Positions 51,562-60,076 of a stretch of 64,000 nucleotides of DNA are shown piece by piece (position 1 is the stretch's first letter; every line of letters starts with the position of its first letter). This DNA is from Tropicimonas aquimaris (GTDB lineage Bacteria; Pseudomonadota; Alphaproteobacteria; Rhodobacterales; Rhodobacteraceae). The translations under genes were made by a program, and so were the position numbers. The stretch spans positions 62,001-126,000 of the forward strand of contig NZ_JBHTJT010000005.1 of the NCBI RefSeq assembly GCF_042676185.1, written 5' to 3'. The notes beneath the pieces are model-generated. The model was not told the DNA's origin and made no database searches. It was given only the letters and a program-made list of their open reading frames with translations.

Positions 51562-53173
51562 CGCGCTCGCCGAAGGCGTCTCGGCCGACGGGGTGGCGCG
51601 CGCCCGCGCCGCGATCCAGGCCGCGCGGAGCGTGACCGACGCACCCGAGCCCGACGCTGCTCCAAATCCTGCTAACATCGCCGACGCCCCCGCCGAAGCG
51701 CGGACCGGCGAGATCGCCACGCCACAGGACGTCGCCTCCGAGACCGACATCGCCGCGATCCGGCGCGAGGGGCTGACCGGGCGCCAGCTTCGCCTTGCCC
51801 GGCGCATGGCCCAGAAGCACGGGCTGGCGGTGACCTCGGATTTCGATGCCGTCCGCCAGCTCCGTGCCCGCGGGATCGACCCGTTCGAGCGCGCCGCGAT
51901 GCTCGAACTCGTGCCGACCGAAGGCCGCACCGGCACGTCCGAGGCGAATTACCACCTGCCGCAGACCGTGGAGCCCACCAAGCCCCCCGCCCTGCCCGAG
52001 GTTCCGCTCTCGCTGCCCGAGGACCGCGCCGGCGAGATCTATCGCATTCAGCAGGACATCGCCCGCCGTCGCCGCCGCAACACGATGGCGCTCTTCGCCC
52101 GCCTTGCCGTCTTCGTTTTCCTGCCGACGCTGCTGGCCGGCTGGTACTACGCCGTCATGGCGACACCGATGTACGCCACGAAATCCGAATTCGTGATCCA
52201 GCAGGCCGACATCTCCGCCTCCCCCGGCGGGCTTGGCAACCTGTTCCGCGGCACCGGCCTCGCCGTCCAGCAGGACAGCACGACGGTGCAGTCCTACCTG
52301 CAGTCGCGCGACGCGATGCTGCGGCTCGACGCCGATCTCGGCTTCAAGGCGCATTTCCAGCAGGACTGGATCGACCCGATCCAGCGGCTCGACCCGGACG
52401 CGACCAACGAGGCCGCCTACAAGCTCTACACCCGCAACGTCCAGGTCGGCTTCGACCCGACGGAAGGCATCCTCAAGATGGAGGTGATCGCCGCCGACCC
52501 GCAGACCAGCCAGGCCTTTGCAGAGGCGCTGATCGGCTATGCTGAGGAGCAGGTCGACCAGCTGACTCAGCGGCTGCGCGAGGACCAGATGTCCGGCGCG
52601 CTGCAAAGCTACGACTCCGCCGAGCAGAAGGTAGCCGATGCGCAGGACCGCGTTCTGGCCCTTCAGGAAGAGCTTGGCGTGCTCGACCCGGTCTCCGAGA
52701 CCGGCTCGCTGATGCAGCAGATCACCACTTTCGAGGTCCAGCTTTCCGAGAAGAAGTTGATGCTGGAGCAGCTGCTCTCGAACCCCCGCCCGAACGAGGC
52801 GCGCGTCGCCGGCACGAGCGGCGACGTCGCCCGGCTCGAAGCGCTGATCGAGGACCTGCGCGGTTCGATGACCGAGAGCGGCACCGGCAAGGCCTCGCTG
52901 GCACGCATCAGCGGCCAGCTCCGCATCGCCGAGGCGGAAATGACCACCCGGCAGCTTCTGCTCCAGCAGGCCGCCACGCAGCTCGAGATGGCCCGGATCG
53001 AGGCCAACCGGCAGGTGCGCTACATGGCCGTCGGCGTGCGCCCCGTCGCGCCGGACGAGCCCACCTACCCGCGCGCCTTCGAGAACACGCTGCTGGCATT
53101 CGCGATCTTTGCCGGTATCTACCTGATGGTATCGCTGACCGCCTCGGTGCTGCGCGAACAGATCTCTGCTTGA
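51515..53173 (+). CDS. Capsule polysaccharide export inner-membrane protein (KpsE/CtrB-like)
   Basis: 552 residues. A long, charged, proline-rich cytoplasmic N-terminus of about 190 residues comes before the first membrane segment (LAVFVFLPTLLAGWYYAVMA). Then comes the periplasmic region with LVIQ-type FVIQQADIS, LQSRDAMLRLDADLGF and coiled coil (QSYDSAEQKVADAQDRVLALQEEL), and a last membrane segment (LLAFAIFAGIYLMVSLTASVL). This is the PCP-3 capsule co-polymerase architecture; the N-terminal extension is long for the family. ATG at 51515 is preferred over TTG at 51494. Confidence 0.85.
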   Translation: MTTKARARKYRLRRSDALAEGVSADGVARARAAIQAARSVTDAPEPDAAPNPANIADAPAEARTGEIATPQDVASETDIAAIRREGLTGRQLRLARRMAQKHGLAVTSDFDAVRQLRARGIDPFERAAMLELVPTEGRTGTSEANYHLPQTVEPTKPPALPEVPLSLPEDRAGEIYRIQQDIARRRRRNTMALFARLAVFVFLPTLLAGWYYAVMATPMYATKSEFVIQQADISASPGGLGNLFRGTGLAVQQDSTTVQSYLQSRDAMLRLDADLGFKAHFQQDWIDPIQRLDPDATNEAAYKLYTRNVQVGFDPTEGILKMEVIAADPQTSQAFAEALIGYAEEQVDQLTQRLREDQMSGALQSYDSAEQKVADAQDRVLALQEELGVLDPVSETGSLMQQITTFEVQLSEKKLMLEQLLSNPRPNEARVAGTSGDVARLEALIEDLRGSMTESGTGKASLARISGQLRIAEAEMTTRQLLLQQAATQLEMARIEANRQVRYMAVGVRPVAPDEPTYPRAFENTLLAFAIFAGIYLMVSLTASVLREQISA

Positions 53174-53183
53174 GGACCCAACC

Positions 53184-54017
53184 ATGATCGACGTAACAGT
53201 CGGGCCGCTGACCATCGGCAACGACCGCCCCCTCACCGTGATCGCAGGCCCCTGCCAGCTGGAAACCGCGGAGCATGCCCTGATGATCGCGCGTGCGATG
53301 TCCGACGCCAGTGCCGCCGCCGGCGCAGGCTACGTGTTCAAGGCTTCCTACGACAAGGCCAACCGGACCTCCGTCTCCGGGCGTCGCGGCCCCGGCATTG
53401 CGGCGGGCCTCGAGATCCTCGCCCGCGTGCGCGAGGAAATCGGCTGCCCGGTCCTCACCGATGTCCACGCGCCGGAGCAATGCGCCCCGGCCGCCGAGGC
53501 CGTCGACATCCTGCAGATCCCCGCGTTCCTCTGCCGGCAGACCGACCTGCTGCTCGCCGCCGGCAAGACCGGCGCGGTCGTCAACGTCAAGAAGGGCCAG
53601 TTCCTTGCCCCCTGGGACATGGACAACGTCGCGGCCAAGGTCGCCTCGACCGGCAACAGTCGCATCCTGCTGACCGAGCGCGGCAGCTCCTTCGGCTACA
53701 ACACGCTGGTAACCGACATGCGCAGCCTGCCCCGGATGATGCAGACCGGCTACCCCGTGGTGATGGATGCAACCCACGCAGTACAGCAACCCGGCGGGCT
53801 CGGCGGCGCCAGCGGCGGCCAGCGCGAATTCGCCCCGGTGCTGGCCCGCGCCGCCGTCAGCCTCGGAATTGCGGCCGTCTTCATCGAGACTCACGAAGCC
53901 CCCGACACCGCCCCGTCCGACGGCCCCAACATGATCCCGCTCGCCGAGATGCCGGCCCTGATCGGGACGTTGATGGCATTCGACCAACTCGCAAAGGCCA
54001 CGCCCCTCCGCATCTGA
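53184..54017 (+). CDS. kdsA: 3-deoxy-8-phosphooctulonate synthase
   Basis: 277-residue DAHP/KDO8P synthase family enzyme joining PEP and arabinose-5-phosphate: VIAGPCQLETAEHALMIA, FKASYDKANRTS, VLTDVHAPEQC, QIPAFLCRQTDLL and VMDATHAVQQPGG. It makes KDO for LPS or capsule linker, which fits the neighbouring export genes (11 nt after the KpsE-like gene). Confidence 0.95.
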   Translation: MIDVTVGPLTIGNDRPLTVIAGPCQLETAEHALMIARAMSDASAAAGAGYVFKASYDKANRTSVSGRRGPGIAAGLEILARVREEIGCPVLTDVHAPEQCAPAAEAVDILQIPAFLCRQTDLLLAAGKTGAVVNVKKGQFLAPWDMDNVAAKVASTGNSRILLTERGSSFGYNTLVTDMRSLPRMMQTGYPVVMDATHAVQQPGGLGGASGGQREFAPVLARAAVSLGIAAVFIETHEAPDTAPSDGPNMIPLAEMPALIGTLMAFDQLAKATPLRI

Positions 54018-54098
54018 GAGGGGCGGCAGGCAAATGCAAAAAATATTCACAAGGGTCTTGCGGTGCCCAGAGGCTGCAAGTATGAACCGCTCCGCTGC

Positions 54099-54173
54099 TG
54101 GGGTGTAGCCAAGTGGTAAGGCAGCGGTTTTTGGTACCGTGTACCGTAGGTTCGAATCCTACCACCCCAGCCA
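54099..54173 (+). tRNA. tRNA-Gln (anticodon UUG)
   Basis: 75 nt with encoded CCA. The acceptor stem TGGGGTG/CACCCCA (7 bp), discriminator G, anticodon stem GCGGT/ACCGT with loop TTTTGGT (anticodon TTG), and T-arm TAGGTTCGAATCCTA fold as a cloverleaf. The integrase ORF begins at its last base, marking this as a phage/island attachment site. Confidence 0.95.
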
Positions 54174-56443
54174 TGAAATCCTTCCCGGACCAAAAAACCC
54201 AAGGAAATCAACGCCCCTCCAGGGCGCGGATTTCGACATCCTCCCGTCCCGGCGAGACTGTGACACAAACTGTGACACACGCCCCGCCGACCGGGCCTGC
54301 CGCGCGTCCCGATGGACGCCCCGATCGGCGCCATAGACCAGCCGGGCCGTACCTGCTCCGCCGGGGCGCCATCTTCTACTTCCGCAAGCGCTTACCAAAC
54401 GTCATCTCAGAAAAGTGCCAGAAAAAATTTCTGTGCCTGTCGCTGCGAACCCCTCTCCCCGCGGAGGCGATGGAAAGGGCCGGTCGGCTCCTCCTCGCCT
54501 ACCAACGCGAAGAGGCGAAAGTGATGCAAGATCTGAACAATCAGACACTGACAGAAGAAAAGGCGACCGTGATCCTGGGCGAGATGCTGCGGCTCGAACT
54601 CGCACGGATCCTCCACGACCAGGATACCGCCCCGATCCGCTCCGACGCGGCGATCGATGCCCTGATCGCCGAGCTCGAAGCTCGCTCCAGCCGCCTGCGC
54701 CGCGCGGCGCGGCGCAATGACTTCGCGCAGGTCGAGGCGCCCGTTGTCGATGCAGCCTGCGCCGTCGGAGCGCCCCTGCAAACGCCCCTGCAACCGTCGA
54801 TCGGTCGCCGGGCGATCGAGCTGGCGCGGGAGATTCTCGACATCGAGGCCAATGTACTCGACGGAGACGACCTGCGCACGGCGGCCGCGACCAGCGTTTC
54901 CCGGTTTTCCGACGCGTCGGTGGATGACTTCGTGAAGGCGCCGGTGCTGATCTCGGCGGCGAAGGCCCGCACCTTCGAGCTCTACCCGAGCCCGAGCATG
55001 AAGGGGAACATCGAGGCACCGGCCAGGCTGCTCCTCGAGTTCTTCGGAGATATCGCGGTTTCTTCGATCAGCGAGGCCGACCAGAAGGCGTTCTTTGCCT
55101 GGATGGCGCGCCTGCCGAAGACACATGGCAAGGCCCACGGGAAGAACCGCTTCTGCCGCAATGCCCCCAAGGATCCATCGAAGGCGCAGTGCAGCAAGAA
55201 CGAGGAGATCGCGGCGGCCGACGCAGCGGATGCGGCTATCATGGAAGATATCCGGGGAATGAACCACGTCTCGGACATCGAGAAGCGCGCCTTGCTCTCC
55301 GAACGCCTGACGCCCCGCATCACCATGGCGACGCTGAAGCGCAACCGTGACGGGCTGAACCGGATCTTCAAGGCTGCCGCCGACCTGGGCTGCAAGCCTG
55401 CGCCGGAGGCGATTTCCTACAAGGCCGTCGAACGTGCCGTGCAGGAATCCCAGCCACGGGATCGACTGTTCGTTCGGGTGACCCAACCCAAACTCCGCCT
55501 GCCCTGGACCGAGGAGCGTCTGTCGAAATTCCTTACCAGTCCGCTTTTCACCGGGTGCTTTTCTGAACACCGGCGCTGGCGGCCCGGTCGGGTGATCATC
55601 CGGGACTCGCTCTACTGGGTTCCCCTGATCCTGCTCACCATCGGCAGCCGGATCGAGGAGATCCTGTTGCTCAAGCGCAAGAACCTGATCCTGCGCAACA
55701 GCGTCTTTTGCCTCGCGATCGGCCTCGATCCGGACCAGGGCGGCAAGACCGAGGATGCCAAGCGCATCGTCCCGATCCCGCAGCTGCTTCTCGATCTCGG
55801 CTTCGTCGAGTGGATCCAGTCGCGCCCCGAGTCCCACGGCCCGCTGATATTCCCGGAGGCCGCCGCCCGGACCTCGATCGGCGACGTGACCGGCCCCTTC
55901 AGCAAGTCGCTGAACCGGATTCTCGAGCGCCTCGGCCTCAAGGACTTCGATGAAGATCTCTATGCCATGCGCAAGACCCTGAGTTCGATGCTGCGCGCCG
56001 CCGATGTCACCGATGGCGAACGCCAGGCGATCGCGGGACACAAACATGGGTCCATCCTGAACCGCCACTACACGGCGCATTACACCCGCAAGCTGAAGGA
56101 CGCCGTCGACAAGGCGGAGTTCGACCTCACGATCCGGTTCGACCCGAAGCTCGGATTCGCCACGATCGCCTCCTGCGGCCTTTCAGGCGGCACCGTCTAC
56201 GATGTCGATGTGACCCTGGACGATCTCGGTGAAGCCGAGGGGATCTCGATCAAGGTCGAGAACAGGGCCGAGCCGGTCTTCCACTTCGATCGCATCGACC
56301 AGACGACCGGCGAAAGGCACTGCCAGTCGGCCGTCCGGGAAGCGGCACGCCGTTTCCGCGACGTCGTTGACGGATGCACGCTCAATCTTCCGCGGCATCA
56401 CCTGAAGCGCCTGGCGGTCGAGCATTTCCAGGCGCTCGCTTAG
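54173..56443 (+). CDS. Tyrosine recombinase (integrase) with DUF6538-type N-terminus
   Basis: 756 residues from the ATG at 54173; GTG at 54260 is an alternative start, 29 residues in. DUF6538-like start: YLLRRGAIFYFRKRLPNVI and LCLSLRTPLPAEAMERAGRL. A core-binding part follows in the middle. The C-terminal catalytic domain has LTIGSRIEEILLLKRKNL (Arg I), KRIVPIP, MRKTLSSMLRAADV (second Arg; preceding His position reads Tyr) and AGHKHGSILNRHYTAHYT (His and the Tyr nucleophile region). Then comes an extra roughly 120-residue tail. It is fused to the 3' end of tRNA-Gln, typical of island or prophage integrases. Whether it is active is uncertain given the HxxR change. Confidence 0.87.
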   Translation: MKSFPDQKTQGNQRPSRARISTSSRPGETVTQTVTHAPPTGPAARPDGRPDRRHRPAGPYLLRRGAIFYFRKRLPNVISEKCQKKFLCLSLRTPLPAEAMERAGRLLLAYQREEAKVMQDLNNQTLTEEKATVILGEMLRLELARILHDQDTAPIRSDAAIDALIAELEARSSRLRRAARRNDFAQVEAPVVDAACAVGAPLQTPLQPSIGRRAIELAREILDIEANVLDGDDLRTAAATSVSRFSDASVDDFVKAPVLISAAKARTFELYPSPSMKGNIEAPARLLLEFFGDIAVSSISEADQKAFFAWMARLPKTHGKAHGKNRFCRNAPKDPSKAQCSKNEEIAAADAADAAIMEDIRGMNHVSDIEKRALLSERLTPRITMATLKRNRDGLNRIFKAAADLGCKPAPEAISYKAVERAVQESQPRDRLFVRVTQPKLRLPWTEERLSKFLTSPLFTGCFSEHRRWRPGRVIIRDSLYWVPLILLTIGSRIEEILLLKRKNLILRNSVFCLAIGLDPDQGGKTEDAKRIVPIPQLLLDLGFVEWIQSRPESHGPLIFPEAAARTSIGDVTGPFSKSLNRILERLGLKDFDEDLYAMRKTLSSMLRAADVTDGERQAIAGHKHGSILNRHYTAHYTRKLKDAVDKAEFDLTIRFDPKLGFATIASCGLSGGTVYDVDVTLDDLGEAEGISIKVENRAEPVFHFDRIDQTTGERHCQSAVREAARRFRDVVDGCTLNLPRHHLKRLAVEHFQALA

Positions 56444-56642
56444 CAAACGGGCGTCCCGGTCCATAGGCCCCAGGTCAAACGACTTGGGGCCAATATAGGC
56501 GGTCAGTGTCGGAACCGCGCGCCCTTGCCGCTTTCGGCAGTGGACATTGCCCCGCGCGCTCGCGGGGCTGGTGGTGGGCCGCACAGGGGCGGGGTCCTGT
56601 CGGTCCGAAGGCCGGTTCCCGAAACGACGCGCGACGGCCGAA

Positions 56643-57035
56643 CTACCCTGGCATCGCGAGTCCGAAGTCCCGCACGACTTGCCGCACCCGGACGCAGCCG
56701 GCGAGGCGCCGGTGAGCAGACAATCCGGAACTTCGGAAACTGTGATAGTCCGCTGAATCGAAACCGAGGTAGACGTCCCACCCGATCGCTTCCAGCACCG
56801 CTCGGGAGAATGTCGCGAGACCGCGACGCCCATCGGATTCGACGTCGATTCCGCAGAGACAGGGCCTGCGTCCGGACCAGCCATACGGCGTGAAAACCGT
56901 CACGCAGAGGTCCGGAAGCCCGGTTTCCCGGGCGAGGTACGCCGCGAGGTCGGATCCATCGCGCTCGAGCCGTTGCCGGAGATCAGCGGTGTCGCCGTGG
57001 TTTTTCCTGATGTCGTGCATGGTATTGAGTCCCAT
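56643..57035 (-). CDS. Hypothetical protein in accessory region
   Basis: 130 residues (or 125 from ATG at 57020). Reads like a real soluble protein: LRQRLERDGSDLAAYLARETGLPDLCVTVFTPYGWSGRRPCLCGIDVESDG, and GWDVYLGFDSADYHSFRSSG. No family recognised. Third of three minus-strand genes in a row. The opposite-strand frames are Arg/Pro-rich shadows. Confidence 0.55.
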   Translation of the reverse strand: MGLNTMHDIRKNHGDTADLRQRLERDGSDLAAYLARETGLPDLCVTVFTPYGWSGRRPCLCGIDVESDGRRGLATFSRAVLEAIGWDVYLGFDSADYHSFRSSGLSAHRRLAGCVRVRQVVRDFGLAMPG

Positions 57036-57090
57036 TTGGACTTCGACGCCGCGCGTCCGAAGTCGGATTTCGGAGAGTGCTGGAGAGGTT

Positions 57091-57113
57091 GCCCGGCCGC
57101 CCGAGGCGGCCGG
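57091..57113. terminator. GC-rich hairpin between two accessory genes
   Basis: CCCGGCCGC and GCGGCCGGG form a 9-bp stem with a short loop, just after the gene ending at 57123. No T-run. It may separate transcription of the 113-residue protein gene from the 130-residue one. Confidence 0.5.
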
Positions 57114-57122
57114 GAAAGGTCG

Positions 57123-57464
57123 TCACTTCCGGCGAACGCTCGGAAGATCCGACAGCTTCGAGAGATGCCATCGCACCGCTGCATCGAGGTCCGGAGGGAC
57201 AGGGAAACCATCGAGCGCGGACCGGGGCGGCTCCAGCAGGAATTCCTGCAGGGCCTCGATCAGGAATTGCAGGAAGTCCTGGTCCGGCGCCGCTTTCCCG
57301 ATCTCCTCTTCGAGATCCTGCAGCACCGTTCGGGCGTTCCGGTTCCCGATGGCGGAAATCACCCGCGCCAACCCGTTCCCGTGTGTCGACAGGAAACCGT
57401 CGATGGCCGAGTGGAAATCGGGCGACGGAACCGATCCCGCCGTGGTGTCGTTGAAGTCGCGCAT
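57123..57464 (-). CDS. Hypothetical protein in accessory region
   Basis: 113 residues: MRDFNDTTAGSVPSPDFHSAIDGF, then helical GNRNARTVLQDLEEEIGKAAPDQDFLQFLIEALQEFLL and PDLDAAVRWHLSKLSDL. Amphipathic, acidic, soluble. No family recognised. A GAGGAG lies upstream of the ATG at 57464. Confidence 0.6.
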   Translation of the reverse strand: MRDFNDTTAGSVPSPDFHSAIDGFLSTHGNGLARVISAIGNRNARTVLQDLEEEIGKAAPDQDFLQFLIEALQEFLLEPPRSALDGFPVPPDLDAAVRWHLSKLSDLPSVRRK

Positions 57465-57553
57465 GAGCGCCTCCTCGGGCGACGGCCGCGGCGGATGCCG
57501 CGATTGCCAGACCGTCGCCTTCAAGACCCGCCACTCGAGGCGGCGGGCTCGGT

Positions 57554-57958
57554 TCACGCTGCGTCGGCTCCGAGGCTTGCTGCACCCTCCTCGTCGACCA
57601 AGGCCTGCAGTGCGCCCCGCAATCCGTCGGTCAGAAGGCAGATTTCCTCGACCCGCGGGTCCATGGGATCGATTTCGGAGAAACAAGCACTCTCGATCCG
57701 CTCGGGGTCGCCCACATGCTGCAACGAGAGAAGCGCAAGCAGCCCCGCCAGCCGGCGGCGAACGCCACGCGTGGCAAGGCCGCCGCGACCAATCCCGTCG
57801 AAGAGCACCCGCACAAGCGACAGGCCGTCCCTGCCGCCCAGGAGTCCCGCTGCAGAGAGGAGCGCTCCCCGATGCTCGTCCAGGAACCCGAGAAGCGAGT
57901 TCTCGGCCGGCGATATCTCGTCCTTCGCGGCGAAGGACGGGTCGAATTGAAATGTCAT
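57554..57958 (-). CDS. Hypothetical protein in accessory region
   Basis: 134 residues: MTFQFDPSFAAKDEISPAENSLLGFLDEHRGALLSAAGLLGG, then LLALLSLQHVGDPERIESACFSEIDPMDPRVEEICLLTDGLRGALQALVDEEG. Mostly helical. It shares a 'DF/FDPSF...E...LxxFLxxHxxGL' feel with the 113-residue protein, so the two may be distant relatives. Family unknown. A perfect inverted repeat lies 75-108 bp upstream. Confidence 0.6.
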   Translation of the reverse strand: MTFQFDPSFAAKDEISPAENSLLGFLDEHRGALLSAAGLLGGRDGLSLVRVLFDGIGRGGLATRGVRRRLAGLLALLSLQHVGDPERIESACFSEIDPMDPRVEEICLLTDGLRGALQALVDEEGAASLGADAA

Positions 57959-58380
57959 GAGACAGACCTCTGGTTGCCGCCCGCCATCGCGCGGGTCAAG
58001 TCGGTCGCGTCCGTTCCTTGCGGATCTTCCTTTGCGGCGTTGTCTCACCGGGATGACAACGCCGCAGAGGAGGTCCGCAGCAGTCACCCCCAATCGCAGA
58101 TCTCAGCAGCTTGTCTGCGTCGCTGCCGCGGCCGATCTCGGGATCGTGCCCGGCCTCGGCCAGGGGCAATGCCGTTTGGTTCCCGAACGCCGACGTACCG
58201 CGCATCGAACGGACCGCTTCGAGCATTTGCCGCAAGGCGGCAGACTGTGGATGCGCCAAGACGCACACCGTCGGCCATGGCCCGGTATCACGCCGGGCTG
58301 TGGCCCCATTTTGCTCCGGGATTGACACGTTCTCGCGTCGTGGGTCCGGCTCTCGACGCAGTCACAGGACCAGACATCGT
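57959..58380. other. Gene-poor accessory stretch
   Basis: 422 bp without a convincing gene. A 110-codon minus-strand ORF (57996-58328) has no recognised family and spans the inverted repeat described separately. Probably the upstream region of the 57554-57958 gene plus decayed sequence. Confidence 0.45.
58033..58066. repeat. Perfect 12-bp inverted repeat
   Basis: TGCGGCGTTGTC (58033-58044) and GACAACGCCGCA (58055-58066) around a 10-nt spacer, upstream of the minus-strand hypothetical genes. It could be an operator for a dimeric regulator or an RNA hairpin. Confidence 0.7.
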
Positions 58381-58676
58381 TCGGACGCTCTGGGCACAGG
58401 CGGATACCTGCTCACCTGGCAGGCGAGCGTGAGTGGTGACGATGACCGCGACGACGCAAACCGCGGCGCGTTTCAACCCTTCGGCTCCATCAGTTGGGTC
58501 AAGGCTGGTATCTCCGCTCTGCGAGAGTGTGGACATGCAATTTCGAAACCGACGCCTACGCGGTGCCCCTGAGCCTCGGTCCGGCAAAGGTGATCCGGAC
58601 CGACAGGACATTGGTCAACATCTTCGCCGAACCGAAAAAATACGTCTGGACGAGAGGTGATGGACAGCCGGAATAA
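58381..58676 (+). pseudogene. 3' remnant of an outer-membrane transporter-like gene, frameshifted
   Basis: In one frame 58381-58493 reads GYLLTWQASVSGDDDRDDANRGAFQPFGSISW. The sequence then continues in another frame from 58494: LGQGWYLRSARVWTCNFE, AYAVPLSLGPAKVIRTDRTLVNIFAEPKKYVW and RGDGQPE-stop. Both parts fit the C-terminal half of the neuromedin-U/transporter-like beta-barrel proteins (pattern QPF..Y..GWY..S....W, VP.g.G..), the type of gene intact at 61936-62724. The frame change at about 58494, the missing 5' half and the early TAA show decay. Confidence 0.72.
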
Positions 58677-59057
58677 GACGTGTGCGCAGGGGTCAACTCC
58701 AGTTCTGAAACCTGCGGCGCTCGCAGCAAAAGTCCGTGGCCGGTCACGGTTGCCTTTTCTCCTCGATTAGCCGTTAGCCTCAGGACCTTTGAAATCCCGG
58801 TAGAGGCCCCAAACGGCCGCCAATACCGGTTGCGGCATTCTGCAGGGAGGGCGGATTGCCGACATTCGCTGCTACCATCGCGTAGGTCCGCAGTGCGTAA
58901 AAATCGGTCGTTCAGTTTCTTTTGCCGCCCAGCAACGTCCCACCCTCAGCGGCCATTCGTTGGGCTTTATCGAACGGCCATGACAGAGCCAAACCGGAAG
59001 TGCGACCGTCTGCGTGGTCCCACTCTAAGTTTGGGGCGCGCCGCGGATCGATCCGGT
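58677..59057. other. Gene-free stretch downstream of the DUF1254 genes
   Basis: 381 bp with no plausible gene on either strand; the base composition looks less GC-rich than the left part of the window. Likely decayed DNA between the pseudogene and the DUF1254 operon. Confidence 0.5.
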
Positions 59058-60065
59058 TCAGTTGACCTGTTCGATCTCCGGGAAGGTCCAGCTGCCGTCG
59101 AGGATTTCCGCGCGTGGCTCATAGAGGCGGATGGAATGGTTCCAGCCGGGCGAGATCGGGATGCAGTTGATCCGGCCATCCTCGCAGCCGCCGAAATGCA
59201 GCGTGTAGGACCCGTCGTCATTCGGCGTGGCGCTGACGTTGTTGTAGCTGTTCACGCCAAGATCGTTCGGTTCCAGGTAGCCATCGGCGTTGTAAACCGT
59301 GACCGACCAGAACGCGTCGACCGGCACGTCCTTGACCGTGACCGCATGCGGGGTCTCGCCGTCATTGGCCTCCACGCCGTCGACAACATAGGACGCGGCG
59401 GTGCGCGGCAGTCCACCCCACCCCGCAGCGGCACCGACGAGGTGGTCGATCGGGCGGGTCTGCTCCCTCGTGCCAAACGCATATCTTGCGTCAAAGCCAA
59501 GCACAGCGATATCGCTCAGCGCCTTGCGGGCCACGCCGAGGCTTTCCAGATCCCAGTCAGGGGCCTCGAATGGCCCGGAGCCGCCACCGCTCACCTGTAT
59601 CGCGTCCTGCGCGGCATGAGCCTCTGCGATGTCGTCCGGGTTGCCGACGTCGGCAAAGGTGCGGAACGCCACGAAGGCAAAGCGGGTACCGACCTCATCC
59701 TCGGTTAGCGTGTAGGTCCCGGGCTTGGCCTCGGCAAACAGGTAGTGATCCTGATTGATCACGAGCATCGATTGATAGCGCCCGTCCGCGTCGGGCAGGG
59801 TGATTTCCGCAGGCTCCGACAGATCCAGCATCAGGCCCGAATACAGCGTGTCCTGGTTCATTCGGATGACGGCCTGATTGTCCGGAGTGATGGGGTCGCG
59901 CACATGGGCAAATTTGCCAAAACCTATCCCGTACATCTCCATCTGCGAGCGGATCATGTGATCGGTTTCAGCGCGCACGAAGGTCTCGACCGTGACCTCT
60001 TTGGCAAACGCCAGCGTCGGTGCGCAGAGCGCGAGCGTCAGTATCAGTTTCGATTTCATTTCCAT
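59058..60065 (-). CDS. Compact DUF1254/DUF1214 exported protein, paralog 2
   Basis: 335 residues; signal peptide MEMKSKLILTLALCAPTLAFA. N-terminal DUF1254-like part: HVRDPITPDNQAVIRMNQDTLYSGLMLDLSEP and LVINQDHYLFAEAKPGTYTL. C-terminal DUF1214-like part: WGGLPRTAASY, VPVDAFWSVTVYNADGYLEPND, DDGSYTLHFGGCEDGRINC, and EPRAEILDGSWTFPEIEQV. Shorter than typical DUF1254 proteins (about 450 residues). The start at 60065 has AAGGG at 7 nt; ATG at 60071 is possible. Starts 12 nt after paralog 1. Likely periplasmic; function unknown. Confidence 0.87.
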   Translation of the reverse strand: MEMKSKLILTLALCAPTLAFAKEVTVETFVRAETDHMIRSQMEMYGIGFGKFAHVRDPITPDNQAVIRMNQDTLYSGLMLDLSEPAEITLPDADGRYQSMLVINQDHYLFAEAKPGTYTLTEDEVGTRFAFVAFRTFADVGNPDDIAEAHAAQDAIQVSGGGSGPFEAPDWDLESLGVARKALSDIAVLGFDARYAFGTREQTRPIDHLVGAAAGWGGLPRTAASYVVDGVEANDGETPHAVTVKDVPVDAFWSVTVYNADGYLEPNDLGVNSYNNVSATPNDDGSYTLHFGGCEDGRINCIPISPGWNHSIRLYEPRAEILDGSWTFPEIEQVN

Positions 60066-60076
60066 TTTCATACCCT

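Noticed and set aside
56890..57960. Plus-strand frames of 325-356 codons in the accessory region
   Set aside because: Ser/Arg/Pro-rich products typical of shadows; the three minus-strand frames have balanced composition and better starts.
57996..58328. 110-codon minus-strand ORF upstream of the accessory genes
   Set aside because: Spans the perfect inverted repeat and has no family resemblance; more likely regulatory or decayed sequence.
58111..58380. Extension of the outer-membrane pseudogene further upstream
   Set aside because: The in-frame translation upstream of about 58381 does not resemble the family, so only the 3' half is supported.
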